Of a DNA stretch of 64,000 nucleotides, positions 26,656 to 36,935 are shown piece after piece (position 1 is the first letter of the stretch; each line of letters starts with the position of its first letter). Made by a program: the position numbers and the translations under genes. Origin of the DNA: Hyposmocoma kahamanoa (lineage: Eukaryota > Arthropoda > Insecta > Lepidoptera > Cosmopterigidae); contig NW_020653333.1 of assembly GCF_003589595.1 (NCBI RefSeq), positions 2,977,917-3,041,916 on the forward strand, written 5' to 3'. The notes below the pieces were generated by a model. The model was not told the origin of the DNA, made no database searches, and worked only from the letters and a program-made list of their open reading frames with translations.

Positions 26656-27224
26656 TTCTGAGGTCTACTCCGTTTAATGTAATGGATGGGACGCAATCGG
26701 ATCTCTTGCCACAGCCCTAAAAACCAAATATTCGCTTTTTATGTCGAGCTATGAGTTGGAACGCACCTTTCACATACTCCCAGCAATTCCCTGAGTGCTC
26801 TGGCTGTCGGACTTCGGACTCTGGACGTCATTATCATCTGCGTCGCTGATATTGTTGACGCTGACATCATCGATATAGCAAAATATTATAAATCCTAAAA
26901 CAATTCTGACTTGAATTGGTTTTCCGTACTATAATAATAAAATAGAAATTTATGGTCTCGCTCACGTTTATGTACGGACAACGGCACATCAGACTACACA
27001 TTTTTGTTCGAAAATCGCCTCCAGTGCAACGGAACAAGATACGTCAATGTGTAGCTTGTTGTGCTGGCGTGTACCATAATCAGATTTATCGATATTAACA
27101 ATAATACGGTTCGAAGTGCTATGCAATTTTTCTTTTATACGATATCATCATTCATCTTTATGGTGTTAGACTTTGGCTACCATAATTACCAAGCTTAGAT
27201 TTTTTTTAAACCCTGAAATATAGT
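26656..27224. other. non-coding, no feature assigned
   Basis: No repeat or exon supported. Confidence 0.35.
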
Positions 27225-27485
27225 ATAGCAGTAGAGCTTACCTATTTCTGCCGCCAAGCAGTAATATGAGCATTACTGCATTTCGGTTTCCAAGGGTACG
27301 GGTGCTGGTGAAATTACATGCGCATCGGACTTGTCAACTTACGTTTCAGGGTGTCGGGCGCAGTGGCGGTGCCCCTCAGATCTTTGTGATTTAAAGCTCG
27401 GAGTGGCACTGCAACTGTTATGACAGGCTTGTCGTTTACCACCAGGCGTACGATTTGTCCGCCCCGTCACTTAGTATTATGAAAA
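27225..27485 (+). repeat. family C, near full-length copy
   Basis: Begins agcagtagagcttaccta, with an internal deletion of the segment after gagct, and is then complete through gatctttgtgatttaaag to gtccgccccgtcact. A second 3'-end scrap follows at 27505-27560 (accaggcacatgactt). Confidence 0.85.
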
Positions 27486-27560
27486 CAAAAACTGTTATAA
27501 ACAGGCGAGTAGCTTACCTACTACCAGGCACATGACTTATTTGTTCCGGTTACTTGATAA

Positions 27561-28840
27561 CTTTATTAGGTGTAAAAAATTATGACTGGTATTTGATATT
27601 TGCTTATCAGTAGTTGTGTTGTGTTGTGTAGTGTTTTATTTTTTGCTTTATGTCATTATTGTTTAATTGATTATTTCATTAGGTATTTTATAGCTTTAAT
27701 GTTTTACGTGTGTACTATAAAATAACCAATACTTCAAATAGGTAAACATTCAATAAGCTTAAAATGAAATGTACGTACAAGAACGTTACCCTAAGCTATT
27801 GTCGACCTGAATCAATTGCGTTGTGTTCTTGCATCTAGTATAAAATACAATGTTTTACATTTTTTTATTCCCGACTTCTAAAAATATATAAAAATATATT
27901 GATAACTAGGTACAAACTAAAATTCAAAATGATACTAGCAAAGTCCATGAACGGCTCTTCGTCGTTATTGGGGCAGCTTTCGCCATCCTTCTTTAACATC
28001 AATTTCTAGCACTGTGTCAGTTATGAGATACACATTTGTAGTTGATGTATTTATAAGAATTCACTCTACGCAAAACGGAAAAAAATTCTACCCAATTAAA
28101 AGGTTTGGGAACCTCTGGTTTATTCCATGGAAAAAAGATATGCGTATCGGTCTTTGCTACGTAAATAATCGTAAGCCTAAATTGACAACTTAGCAGGTTA
28201 ACATATTGAAAGGACTAAAATGGGCATGACACCTGCGACTCTTGGGGCTTTACAATTAAATTTGATGCATTGCACTTTTAATACAATAGTGTATTTACTC
28301 AAAAAATGTATTTTTTATAATCAATTAAAAAATTAGGTAGGTACTCACTTCCTTTTTTTAAAATTTACGTATAGGTTAAATTTTATAAAGAAGGAAAGAA
28401 AAAAAGAAAAACGTTTATACATTAAATTGAGTTACCCACACTTAAATCTTATTCTTAAAACTAAAACAACAAGTGACTGAGTAATGTTAGGTTAATAGGC
28501 AAGTGTGCATAATGGCGCCAAAGAAGAAAGGATATAACTCAGCAATATGTCTATCTCTGGCGAGACACACGCTGATTTTCAGTCGTTCCTGCTTCACCGT
28601 CAACTGAGACCCTTATTACAGACATCTACACATGTCCTACTTGCTCAATATATTTCAAAATAAAAAATAATTTCACGTTTTTGCGTAAGGACTGTTTTGT
28701 CCAGAAGCTCACTAAATTTGATTAAAAAAATGTTTAAAATTAATTGTTTCTTACAATATTTTAACGACAGTTTTATTGACGTGTAGAAAATGAAATTTTA
28801 CGTTCACCTATATACTCCGAATTGTAATAGCAGTGCGATG
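27561..28840. other. AT-rich, no feature seen
   Basis: No exon, RNA gene or shared repeat recognised. Confidence 0.4.
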
Positions 28841-29270
28841 TATAGTCAGGTGAGGGTAAGAGGAACATCCGAGGAAGAAGGACTAATCTAATGACTTTAG
28901 CACTATTGTCCCTCAGTCGATAAAACAGGTAAAATTCCGCATTCTACAAATTAGTTTAAACGATTTTAAAGAGATGTCGCTATGAAGCTCCAAAAAAGGC
29001 GCGAAAAACAAATTTGACAGTTGTGAAATCTTGAGAACACAAGGTATATTAATTACCTTTATAAAAATGACTGTTCCTCTTACCCCATCTTTTGGGGGAA
29101 GGTAAACGTTCACAATGTGCACGTTTTCGGCAAATATATCGTAAATTAATGAATTTAACGTAATGATTGTTAAAACACGTATAGCTGATAAACAAAGGGA
29201 AGTGTTGTTCCTAGAGCTCAAAACATTTGACTCAAAATAAAGCATGTTCCTCTTAACCCATCTGACTATA
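28841..29270. mobile_element. 430-bp MITE with TATAGTCAG ends
   Basis: Left end TATAGTCAGGTGAGGGTA, then agaggaaca; right end, reversed, TATAGTCAGATGGGTTA, then agaggaaca. TA at both outer edges fits a Tc1/mariner-type target. A third copy of the end word (gttcctcttaccccatc) lies inside at 29070. The minus-strand frame of 110 codons has no known motif. Confidence 0.82.
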
Positions 29271-29327
29271 CTTTTATTTTTCGTGGAACTGCATAAAAAT
29301 AAAAGTGACTTATGAAAAAATACACCT

Positions 29328-29556
29328 CTTTTTAACAGACTTCAAAAAAACGAGGAGGTTTTGCTATTCGACTGTATTTTTTTTTTGTATATATGTAACG
29401 TGATTACTCCGGTATTTGTGACCCGATTATGATGATTCTTTTTTTGTTGGAAAGAGGGTAACTCAGTAGTGGGTTCCATTTGAAGAAAATATTTCACCTC
29501 TAAAGGTGGCAAACTAGGGGATGAATGACTTTTGAGGTCGGTTTTTTATTTTGTGG
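29328..29556 (+). repeat. family D, complete copy
   Basis: Runs from taacagacttcaaaaaaa and gaggaggtt through tgatgattctttttttg and ggtggcaaactagggga to tgacttttgaggtcggtt. The two ends are inverted with respect to each other (ACttCAAAA / TTTTGAgGT). Confidence 0.85.
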
Positions 29557-30164
29557 CTTACGATAGAATAGATTATACCTACCTATAGGAGTAGTACTTT
29601 TTTATTTGTTTTATTTGCTATGCATTGGCTATGCAGTCATCAGCTTAAACAAGCAACAAAGGATTAAGAAACTTAAAACGTAATAACTTACTTTAAATTA
29701 AAAATTAATTTGTGAAAAAACTGTAACTACAAAAACCCGCCATTTTTTCTTCAACAGTCACAAACCAGCCAGAGAGTAGTCAATATTTTGAATTTAGAAT
29801 CCTACGACGACCGAATGTAAATGTCATTCCAAATAAGCGCCAAATGATAAAAAAAAACGTAAAAGAGGGTACTTATCTCGTTCAGCAGCAGCAAAGAAAA
29901 TTGTCTTTGACCTCTACCATCTCCTTTAGAGATAAGTACTTCGTTAAGTCGTTAGCCGGAGTCATCGCATAAATTTGCCATAGCTTTAACATAATTTTAC
30001 AACCATTGTTATACCAGTCGCGAGTAATTTGTACGTTGCAAAGTTGCCAAAATGAAACTTGAAGTAAGTGGATTGTTTTTAATACGCTTGTAAGATTAGG
30101 TACTTGGCTTCAGGCCAGTTTTCGGCGCTATGGTATTTGGCATTGCATTAGCCCGTGTTCGTTG
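29557..30164. other. non-coding, no feature seen
   Basis: Nothing recognised. Confidence 0.4.
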
Positions 30165-30225
30165 AAGGTGTTTGGTAGCAGTGAGCATTACTGCATTCCG
30201 GTTTAGAATGATAAGGGCGTCTTCG
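30165..30225 (+). repeat. family C fragment
   Basis: gcagtgagcattactgca, ttccggttt and ataagggcg match the family near its first third. Confidence 0.55.
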
Positions 30226-30239
30226 AATTAGACGCTTGT

Positions 30240-30467
30240 AGAAGTGCAGTGGCACGCCTGTGGTTCGGCTGTATGGGGCACCCGTCTGGTCACACCAACT
30301 GACGGCGTGCGGCGCTACAGAGCCATGCTCAATGGCATGCAGGGTCATGACGATCGCACGAGGATACCGCATCATATCCTTTGACGCGGCAACTCTCCTG
30401 GCGCGGTTTCCCCCGTTGGACATCCTGGCGGAGACTTTAGGAACCGTTTGGTATATATAACTCATTT
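30240..30467 (+). pseudogene. R1-like LINE reverse transcriptase fragment
   Basis: Reads VVRLYGAPVWSHQLTA, then MACRVMTIARGYRIISF and DAATLLARFPPLDILAET before a stop. The order LYGAPVW, ARGYR-T/I-IS, A-x-LLA-x-x-PP is the segment after the reverse transcriptase of lepidopteran R1-clade LINEs. One arginine-rich stretch is shortened (CRVM where QRRMAIRV is usual), and no RT core or RNase H part is present. It is a short dead fragment. Confidence 0.72.
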
Positions 30468-30534
30468 TTTAATAATTGTGTGGATTGGATCCTTTTTGCT
30501 TAACTACGTCCAATTGTAACCGCAAAAGTAGTAT

Positions 30535-30738
30535 AATATAATAACGCACACAATCAACATAGCCCCGCACTAGGGATACCCTGCGTCGCGGGTGCCATGG
30601 AAACACACATAGACACCCACAAATTACACTCAAACTCACGAGAGAAGTAAATGTAGGCCATACAAATATTTCTCCCGGCTCGGGAATCGAGCCTGGGACC
30701 TCTGCGTGGCAGTTAACCGTTCGGCCACAGAGGCAGTG
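30535..30738 (-). mobile_element. SINE family B copy
   Basis: Reverse-strand copy: tRNA-like head 30665-30738 (gggaatcgagcctggga; ggccacagaggcag), body ggccatacaaatatttct and 3' end acacaatcaacatagccc. A small deletion lies in the anticodon region. Confidence 0.87.
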
Positions 30739-30834
30739 GCGCGTGTGTCACGACAATGACGTTTGCAACTGCCCTTCTAAATATTATATGAAAATTAGTA
30801 GTGGTGCCACTGCATCACTTCTATAAGCGAATTT

Positions 30835-31073
30835 GAAGGCGTCTTATCTACGGGTGCTGTCGAAATTACAGACACTTACAGATCGTTGCAATTTAAAGCT
30901 CTGAGTGCCTGCAACTGTTCTGCCGTGCTTACAAAAATTAACAGTAAATATGTTTCGAATACATATAGACTTACTGGTCTTATGGTAAGCACGGCATTAT
31001 TGTGTACAGTCGTGTCGCTTACCACCAAGCGCACAACTTGTTCGTCCCGGTACTTGGTGTCATAAAAACTTAA
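30835..31073 (+). repeat. family C, internal insertion/duplication
   Basis: gggtgctgtcgaaattac, gatcgttgcaatttaaag, ctctgagtgcctgcaac, then about 90 bp of foreign sequence, then gtgtcgcttaccaccaag and cacaacttgttcgtccc. Confidence 0.75.
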
Positions 31074-31076
31074 ATC

Positions 31077-31318
31077 AGTACAGAGTACTAAAAAAACGAT
31101 CTCGAAAGTCATTCATCCCCTAGTCTGCCATCCTTAGAGGTAGAATATTTTCTTCAAATTTAAATGGGACCACTTTTGAGGTACCCTCTTTCCAACAAAA
31201 AAGGAATCGTCAAAATTGGTTTACAAATTTACAAACGGAGTTATCGCGTCACAAAAAAAAAGAAATTACTGTCCAATTGAGAACCACCTCCTTTTTTTTT
31301 GAAAGACGGTTAAAAATA
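31077..31318 (-). repeat. family D copy
   Basis: Reverse-strand copy: agtactaaaaaaacgatc, catcccctagtctgcca, gaggtaccctctttcc and tccaattgagaaccacct. It abuts the family C copy to the left. Confidence 0.82.
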
Positions 31319-32204
31319 TAACTCCGTTTCGATTTACCCCTGTTTGTGTTTGTTGCAAAGTTTTAAATTTTCAGCAGCTTTGCCAGAAAATCGAAAAAAA
31401 GTACTTTTTATTTAATTTAGTTTTTTTTGTCAACAAAGGTCGAGTAAGGCTGTACTATATTAAGATGTTACATTAATTGCTACTTTATGTTTCATTCTTA
31501 TTTATTTAAATATAAACGTTATTATTTTGTATTCTCACCGGTGTCCGTATAATACAATTATATTCGATATTAAAAAAAAACGATATAATTCGTTTTATCT
31601 CGACATGTTTTTTTTTTAATTTCTTCACGCCCACGAAGTACTTTCCGAGTTAAATCAGTTTATTATTGACGGTGTAATATGATCAGAACTAATAACAAAA
31701 AAGCACTTTAATACAAAAAGCGTCAAAATAATAGCATGTAAAAAAAGCAATTATTCGAAAGAAATTCTTATAACTCTAGAATTCATTATGCAACAAAATT
31801 GTGTTTCAATCGTGTTTAAAAAATGTCATAGTTTGTAACAGCGTTTGGATTTGCAATTAACACTTCTGCGATAAAAACCCACATGATGCTAGATGTAACA
31901 AATATTTTAACGACATATTTTTTTAATAATTTAAGTGCAACAAAATAATCTACGAAAAGTGTTTATTATGAAAAACCGATCTAATAATTTTATTTCGTAC
32001 ATGCTCATGAGCACGTCAAGCTTGACTCTTAAAAAATATAAATCCATAATAGGAACGCGCCCATACCGACCAGCGCGCGGTAACGCGAGTTTGGTGTTTG
32101 TTATATTTGTCGAACAAGCTATCTACATGGTGATTGTTTGCCGAATATATCAAATACGTAAATACAAATAGTCGCGTGAATTGAAAATACATACTTATAT
32201 GGTA
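31319..32204. other. AT-rich, no feature seen
   Basis: Nothing recognised apart from T/A runs. Confidence 0.4.
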
Positions 32205-32400
32205 TGAAAACACGATTCTTACAAATTTTCACTATAGAAAAACAAGGAACACAAACTTATCTCGAAATTTTACAAAAAAAAACAACTGTATTCATGACGT
32301 ACTTTAAATATACCAATGATTTTTTTTTTATATATCAACTGAAGTAAATAGATCACGTAGACTATACGACAGTATAACAGAATACTTCAATGATATTTTT
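32205..32400 (+). repeat. family G fragment
   Basis: aaattttcactatagaaa, cacaaacttatctcgaaa, atcaactgaagtaaatag and cgtagactatacgac match 33815-33945. Confidence 0.65.
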
Positions 32401-33315
32401 GATGACCTTTTTTCAATAATTTAATATGAAAATTGTATAATATACTGTGTACTAGTATACTATTAGTGTCTGTTAGCATAGAGTTACGAGTTTAAACATA
32501 ATTACTTCAATTTAATAATAATATTTTTTATTCAAATTTTTTTGAGTATGAGAATTCAATAATGTGTAAGTTATATAGTCCTACTAGACATTGTTATGTA
32601 TGTGTGTGTAATAATTTTTATTTTCATTTTATTTTTAAAATGTGTAATAGCGCCACTCTTTTTGCAAACACCCTTACAGGGTGTCACATGTACTGTGGTT
32701 TTGTTATTACCATCTTATTAACATGTGACTATGCAATAAACAATTTTGAATTTGAATTTATATGCATTTTTGGAATGACTTTAATTTCGTTTGTAAAAAC
32801 GGAAATTCTGAAATATATGTATAATTTTTTCTGACTAGATCAAACCGATTACGCGTTAATAAGTATTGTGACTTCCTGAGATACTTTCGCTGCCTCAATT
32901 TGCAGATAAGCCTTGATACCTTCAACGTTAAAATAAATGAAAAGTGTCTAATGTGACTTCATGAATTTTATCCTACCAATTACCATAATTTTTGTCGTTT
33001 GCCAAGATACTGAGCGTTAACGAAGTCAATTCGTTTTGTTACTTTTATGTAAATGTTGAATGGAGATTCAACGCTTTATGTCGGTACAGCGCCTGGCGTA
33101 CATAATATGAACCACCTTAACAAACAAATATGTTTACAAAATATGAAATTATAGTTGACTTTCAAAAGTATAATGATCGAACTCAAAGAAAAATTCCTTA
33201 AATCCGGCAGGACTTCAACCAGTGATATTTTCGCATCGCCCTCCGAACAGAGCTACGGAATGAGTCAGTAGACCTTTACGGATTCCTCTTTTTTTTCTTT
33301 TACCGACTTTTTTGG
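32401..33315. other. AT-rich, no feature assigned
   Basis: 32740-32830 may be another diverged family G piece (cgtttgtaaaaacgga). Otherwise nothing. Confidence 0.4.
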
Positions 33316-33317
33316 TC

Positions 33318-33690
33318 GGCCTTATTCAGAGTGGCAGCGGGCACCTGCTGCGAGGCGGGTGCGGGCGCAAATGCGCGCGAGGCGGGTGCGGGCGCAAATG
33401 CGCGCGCGCCGCTCGGGTAGATCTATTGGCGCGGTCCGCCCGTACCTTTCACAGAGCTCAATTAGAGTGCCGGCGTGGGCGCGGCGGCGCGCGCGATTCT
33501 TGGCGTCTTCCCTTTCACAGTACGGAAGCGACTAAAACCGTTCCATCCACACGTCGAAGTTGCAAACAGACGCTAGACCAAACACTGTGAATGGTACGGG
33601 CGAATTGAGCCAATAGATCCACCCACGCGACGCTCGAGTCGCCGCGTCCGTATGCGCCGCTGCACCCGTGCCTGCGCTCTGAATGAGCCC
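33318..33690. mobile_element. GC-rich foldback MITE, ~370 bp
   Basis: Ends ggccttattcagagtgg and gcgctctgaatgagccc are inverted. Inner arms are also inverted: tagatctattggcgcggt and gcccgtacctttcacag at 33417-33457 face ctgtgaatggtacgggc and agccaatagatccaccc at 33585-33627. A 27-bp unit (gaggcgggtgcgggcgca, then aatgcgcgc) is duplicated in tandem at 33353-33406. The reading frame across it is not a gene. Confidence 0.85.
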
Positions 33691-34095
33691 TAAGAGTCTA
33701 TACTACCTCAAATGGCTTTGGTTGTCCGCATAACAGTGAAAATGTTAAATCAATCAATTTGGAAAAAGTATATAGTAAAATTGAGGATACACAGTTTACA
33801 CTGATACCTATACGGTGTGAAAAAAAAAACACAAACTTACCTTGAAATTTCACAAGAAACTCCTTGATTCAATAGGTACTTTACACGTCACAAAGATTTT
33901 TTTTAATATCAAGTGAAGTAAATAGGACACGTATACTATGCGACATACATTTTTGAAATGGCTTAAAGTTCGTTTGTAAAAAAATATACTCTGAAATAAA
34001 GTCAGTGTTCCTGACGCTCGACCCAAGCAAAATGAACCGTATTAGTACGGGAAAAAATGGAAATCGAGCTGAGGTGATATAAATTCTTAAGACCG
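33691..34095 (+). repeat. family G copy
   Basis: agtctatactacctcaaa, ggctttggttg, gcataacagtgaaaatg; then cacaaacttaccttgaaa; then catttttgaaatggctt and gacccaagcaaaatgaac. It matches the reverse strand of 47450-48135 almost end to end. Confidence 0.75.
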
Positions 34096-34104
34096 TACAT
34101 TTTA

Positions 34105-34474
34105 GGGAGTCAACACACTTAACGCGGAATCGGCTTAAGCCGGTTAGAAAAACTTTATAACCATGCAATAAGAATGGAAAAGATATAACGCGTTTCGCTT
34201 CCGCTTGGACCGCCGCCGACGCAAAGTGTCGACATAGATAGTGTCGACGCTCTATCCAACATTTACATAAAAGTAACATAAAGAATTGGCTTCGTTTGCG
34301 CTTAGTATCTTGGCATGCCGTCAAAAGTTATGGTCATTGTTGCGATAAAATTCATGAAGTTATATTACTTTTATTTTTTTTACACACAACGCCTTTTTAG
34401 CTCTTATTACATGGACATAAAACTTTTTCTGTCCGGCTTAACGCGATTCCGTGTCGATAAGTGTGGTGACTCCC
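34105..34474. mobile_element. family P foldback MITE, 370 bp, with TTA target
   Basis: Inverted arms of about 90 bp: GGGAGTCAACACACTTAAC, gcggaatcggcttaagcc at the left; ggcttaacgcgattccg, gtgtggtgactccc at the right. A TTA direct repeat flanks it at 34102-34104 and 34475-34477. Other copies: 40799-40986, 56507-56695 and 59877-60098. Reading frames inside are not genes. Confidence 0.87.
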
Positions 34475-34477
34475 TTA

Positions 34478-34890
34478 GCGCAAACCGGTGGATTGGAAGT
34501 CAGAGGACATAAATTTACCAATGTATAATTTCTGTTGTTTCAATTGTAATAAGGTACAAAATTGCAATGCTCGTCAGACTGACCTCGGAGCATCGCGGCG
34601 CATTTCTCTTTGTGTCTTAGAGCATTGAAATTTATACCTTATTGTATTGATAAACTTAATGCCCTCTGCCTTGCCGTCTGTCGGTTAGCGCTCATCCTTA
34701 GGCAGTTACGACAATAATTTCAGATAAGGTATGTATGTATAATATGTATGTCTAATAACTCTTTAACAGCCATTCGAACAGGAATTTAATCGAATAGCCC
34801 CTTATCCGTCTGATTTATTAGTCGGTTTCACGTTTAGTTCGAAATTTATAATCCTACACACTTTCTAAGATCATTCCTGAACTTCAGAAA
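34478..34890 (+). repeat. duplicated block, copy 1
   Basis: Contains ttgtttcaattgtaataa, ggtacaaaattgcaatg, gacctcggagcat, taatgccctctgccttgc, cagttacgacaataat, cattcgaacaggaa and ctaagatcattcctgaac. All of these occur in the same order at 36789-36935 and 38155-38460. Confidence 0.8.
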
Positions 34891-34929
34891 TTGTAACATA
34901 GAGAATATAAATAAAAAAAGTAAGTAATG

Positions 34930-35150
34930 TTTCATAGATTTCTCATAGATGGCGCTACGACTGAAAAGTCATTGAAAAAACCAAATACAGAGACACGACG
35001 CAAGCGCAGAAAAATTCGTGAGGTCCGCTGGTTCGTTCCGTAGCTTAGTTGGTATACCGTCTGGCACGGTAAGCTAGAAGACGTCGGTTCGAATCCGGCC
35101 GGATCGAAGGAATTTTTTCTGAGTGTTCGATCTTTGTATCAATAATTATA
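34930..35150 (+). mobile_element. SINE family A, best-preserved copy
   Basis: The leader tagatttctcatagatgg and cgctacgactgaaaagtc is followed by a 75-bp tRNA-like head at 35033-35107. An acceptor-like stem cgttccg/cggatcg pairs at 6 of 7 positions, the A box is TAGCTTAGTTGG, a stem tctgg/ctaga encloses an oversized 9-base anticodon-loop equivalent, and the B box is GGTTCGAATCC. The 3' part is ttctgagtgttcgatctt. The leader and the imperfect D arm argue for a SINE, not a working tRNA gene. Confidence 0.82.
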
Positions 35151-35889
35151 ACAGACTAGTGGAGTAATTTCACAAAAAATAATTGAATATCAATACAATA
35201 AAAATTTAAAATAGAGAATGTATTTCGAAATGTATAAGACAATTCCCCATTAGAACCGGTCTTACTTGAACATGTTACATGGTTAGGCGCCAGGTGATAA
35301 CCTAACAGGTTTTTCGAATTCAAATTCATTTACTGCCTTAAACATTACTTAATAGTATTTTTTTGTTACTGTGACATCTAGTGACGGAACGAACAAAATA
35401 AAAATAAAATAAATAAATGAAGACAAATTTATTTCTCCACAAAACAGGAATCACAATAATTAAAACTAATAAAGAATACAATTTGAGTGATGTGAATAAA
35501 AAAGATTAAAAGATTAGTATTGTTGATTTTCAGTCTTCACTTTTAGCTAGCTGTTCGCTTGCTGCACCAGGTTATCGTGCAGACTGCGCAGAACAACCTC
35601 AAGTAGCAACTAGTAGTAAGTTAAAGTTTAGAGGCCGTCTGTGTAAAGTTACTTTTGTATTTTTATTTATTTAAAACCAGTTTAATTAGGGACCAGTTGT
35701 TACTCGATTTCTGTACATATAGGAGCTTACATGATTTTTTTTAAATAAAGAACATTTTAGCGTATTTTACGGGAGGTGGTAAGTCATTCCAGCACTTCCT
35801 CGCTGCGAAACGAAACCTACCCCTGTACAGAGTTAAACGAAGGAAAGTTAATAACTGAAGATGCTGATACCGCATAGATCGAGCATTTA
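35151..35889. other. non-coding; shared flank of the duplicated block
   Basis: 35151-35215 (cagactagtggagtaatt, tcacaaaaaataattgaa, tatcaatac) recurs after SINE A copy 2 at 39275-39335. The rest is unassigned. Confidence 0.45.
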
Positions 35890-36125
35890 TTCCATAATAT
35901 TTGTACAAGTCGTGAGCTTGGTTGTAAGAACACGCCTATCCATAACATTTGCATGCCACTCAGAGCTTTAACTCGCAAAGATCTAAGGGTCACTACCACT
36001 GCACCCACCACCCTGGGCCATCAAGTTAACGAGTCCCATAATGTCTGCAGTTTCACTAGCACCCTTACCTTTCGAAACAGGAACTTAGTAATGTTCGCAT
36101 TGCTGCTCGACGGCAGAATTTTGTT
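35890..36125 (-). repeat. family C copy
   Basis: Reverse-strand copy: acacgcctatccataaca, ctcgcaaagatctaaggg, gcaccaccctgggc-like block, gcactcgcagtttcac-like block and attgctgctcgacggcag. Confidence 0.75.
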
Positions 36126-36137
36126 TTTTTTTATAAT

Positions 36138-36556
36138 AACAATTGACGGTACGAACAAGTCTCGCGCGTGTGGTAAGCTACACGCCTGTCCATAACAGTT
36201 GCAGTGCCACTTAGGGTCGTATTCCAGAACTCTACTCAATGCTCAAGTCAGAATCTGAGTATGATTTCAAGCACTGGAAATACGACCCTAATGGCAGGGA
36301 CTTGAGTATGATTTCGAGTGCTTTAAACCATACTCAAGTCCTGACTTGAGTATTGAGTAGAGTTCTAGAATACGACCCTTAGAGCTTTAAATCGCAAAGA
36401 TCTGAGGGGCACTGCCATTGCGCCCGTCGGCCTAAGACATAAATTGACAAGTCCCATGTGCCTGTAATATCACCAGCACCCTTCGAAACCGGAACACAGT
36501 AATGTTCACACTACTGCTTGACGGCAGAAATGGGTAAGGTGGCATACTTCACTGGA
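36138..36556 (-). repeat. family C copy interrupted by a MITE
   Basis: Reverse-strand copy. 36138-36213 and 36379-36556 together make one continuous family C element once the 165-bp palindromic MITE and one TTA are taken out. Confidence 0.87.
36214..36378. mobile_element. palindromic MITE (GGGTCGTAT ends), copy 2, with target duplication
   Basis: 165 bp, from GGGTCGTATTCCAGAACT to AGTTCTAGAATACGACCC. TTA at 36211-36213 and 36379-36381 is the target duplication, confirmed by comparison with uninterrupted family C copies. Confidence 0.9.
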
Positions 36557-36788
36557 CGAAATCTTCTGCTACTAAAAAGAAATAGGTATGGCAGTAATGT
36601 TTACAAAATGCCGTTTTACGCATTTAGCCATTTCTGACATGGAATATAATAAAGAGTACATGCAATATGCTGTGTAATGGATAACAAAATTATACACCTG
36701 TGTACCTAATTTGACACACATTACATTATACATATAAACATTTTCACTTTAACTTAAACGATTAACTTTTGCAATATAATTATTAGGT

Positions 36789-36935
36789 GTGTGGTGACTC
36801 CCTTAAGGTCAGCGTAAACCGATGGGAAGGCAGAGACATAGATTCACCAATGTATGTTTTACGTTGTTTCAATTGTAATAAAGTACAAAATTGCAATATT
36901 CTTGAGACCGACCTCGGAGCATGGCACCGCATTTC
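36789..36935 (+). repeat. duplicated block, copy 2, left part
   Basis: Begins in a family P right end (gtgtggtgactccc) and continues with gcgtaaaccgatggga, gttgtttcaattgtaata and gaccgacctcggagcat, as at 34465-34600. Confidence 0.8.

Noticed and set aside
33312..33590. GC-rich 92-codon frame that looks like a gene or CpG island
   Set aside because: Explained by a foldback MITE with inverted arms and a tandem duplication.
35033..35107. Functional tRNA gene
   Set aside because: The same sequence with a conserved leader occurs in several copies, the anticodon-loop equivalent is too long and the D arm is degenerate, so it is called a SINE.
35534..35615. Candidate 27-codon exon between a ttttcag acceptor and a GTAAGT donor, open in phase 0 like the exon at 21554
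   Set aside because: Its peptide is low in information, it lies 14 kb away, and matching phase alone is weak evidence. A spliced transcript would be needed.
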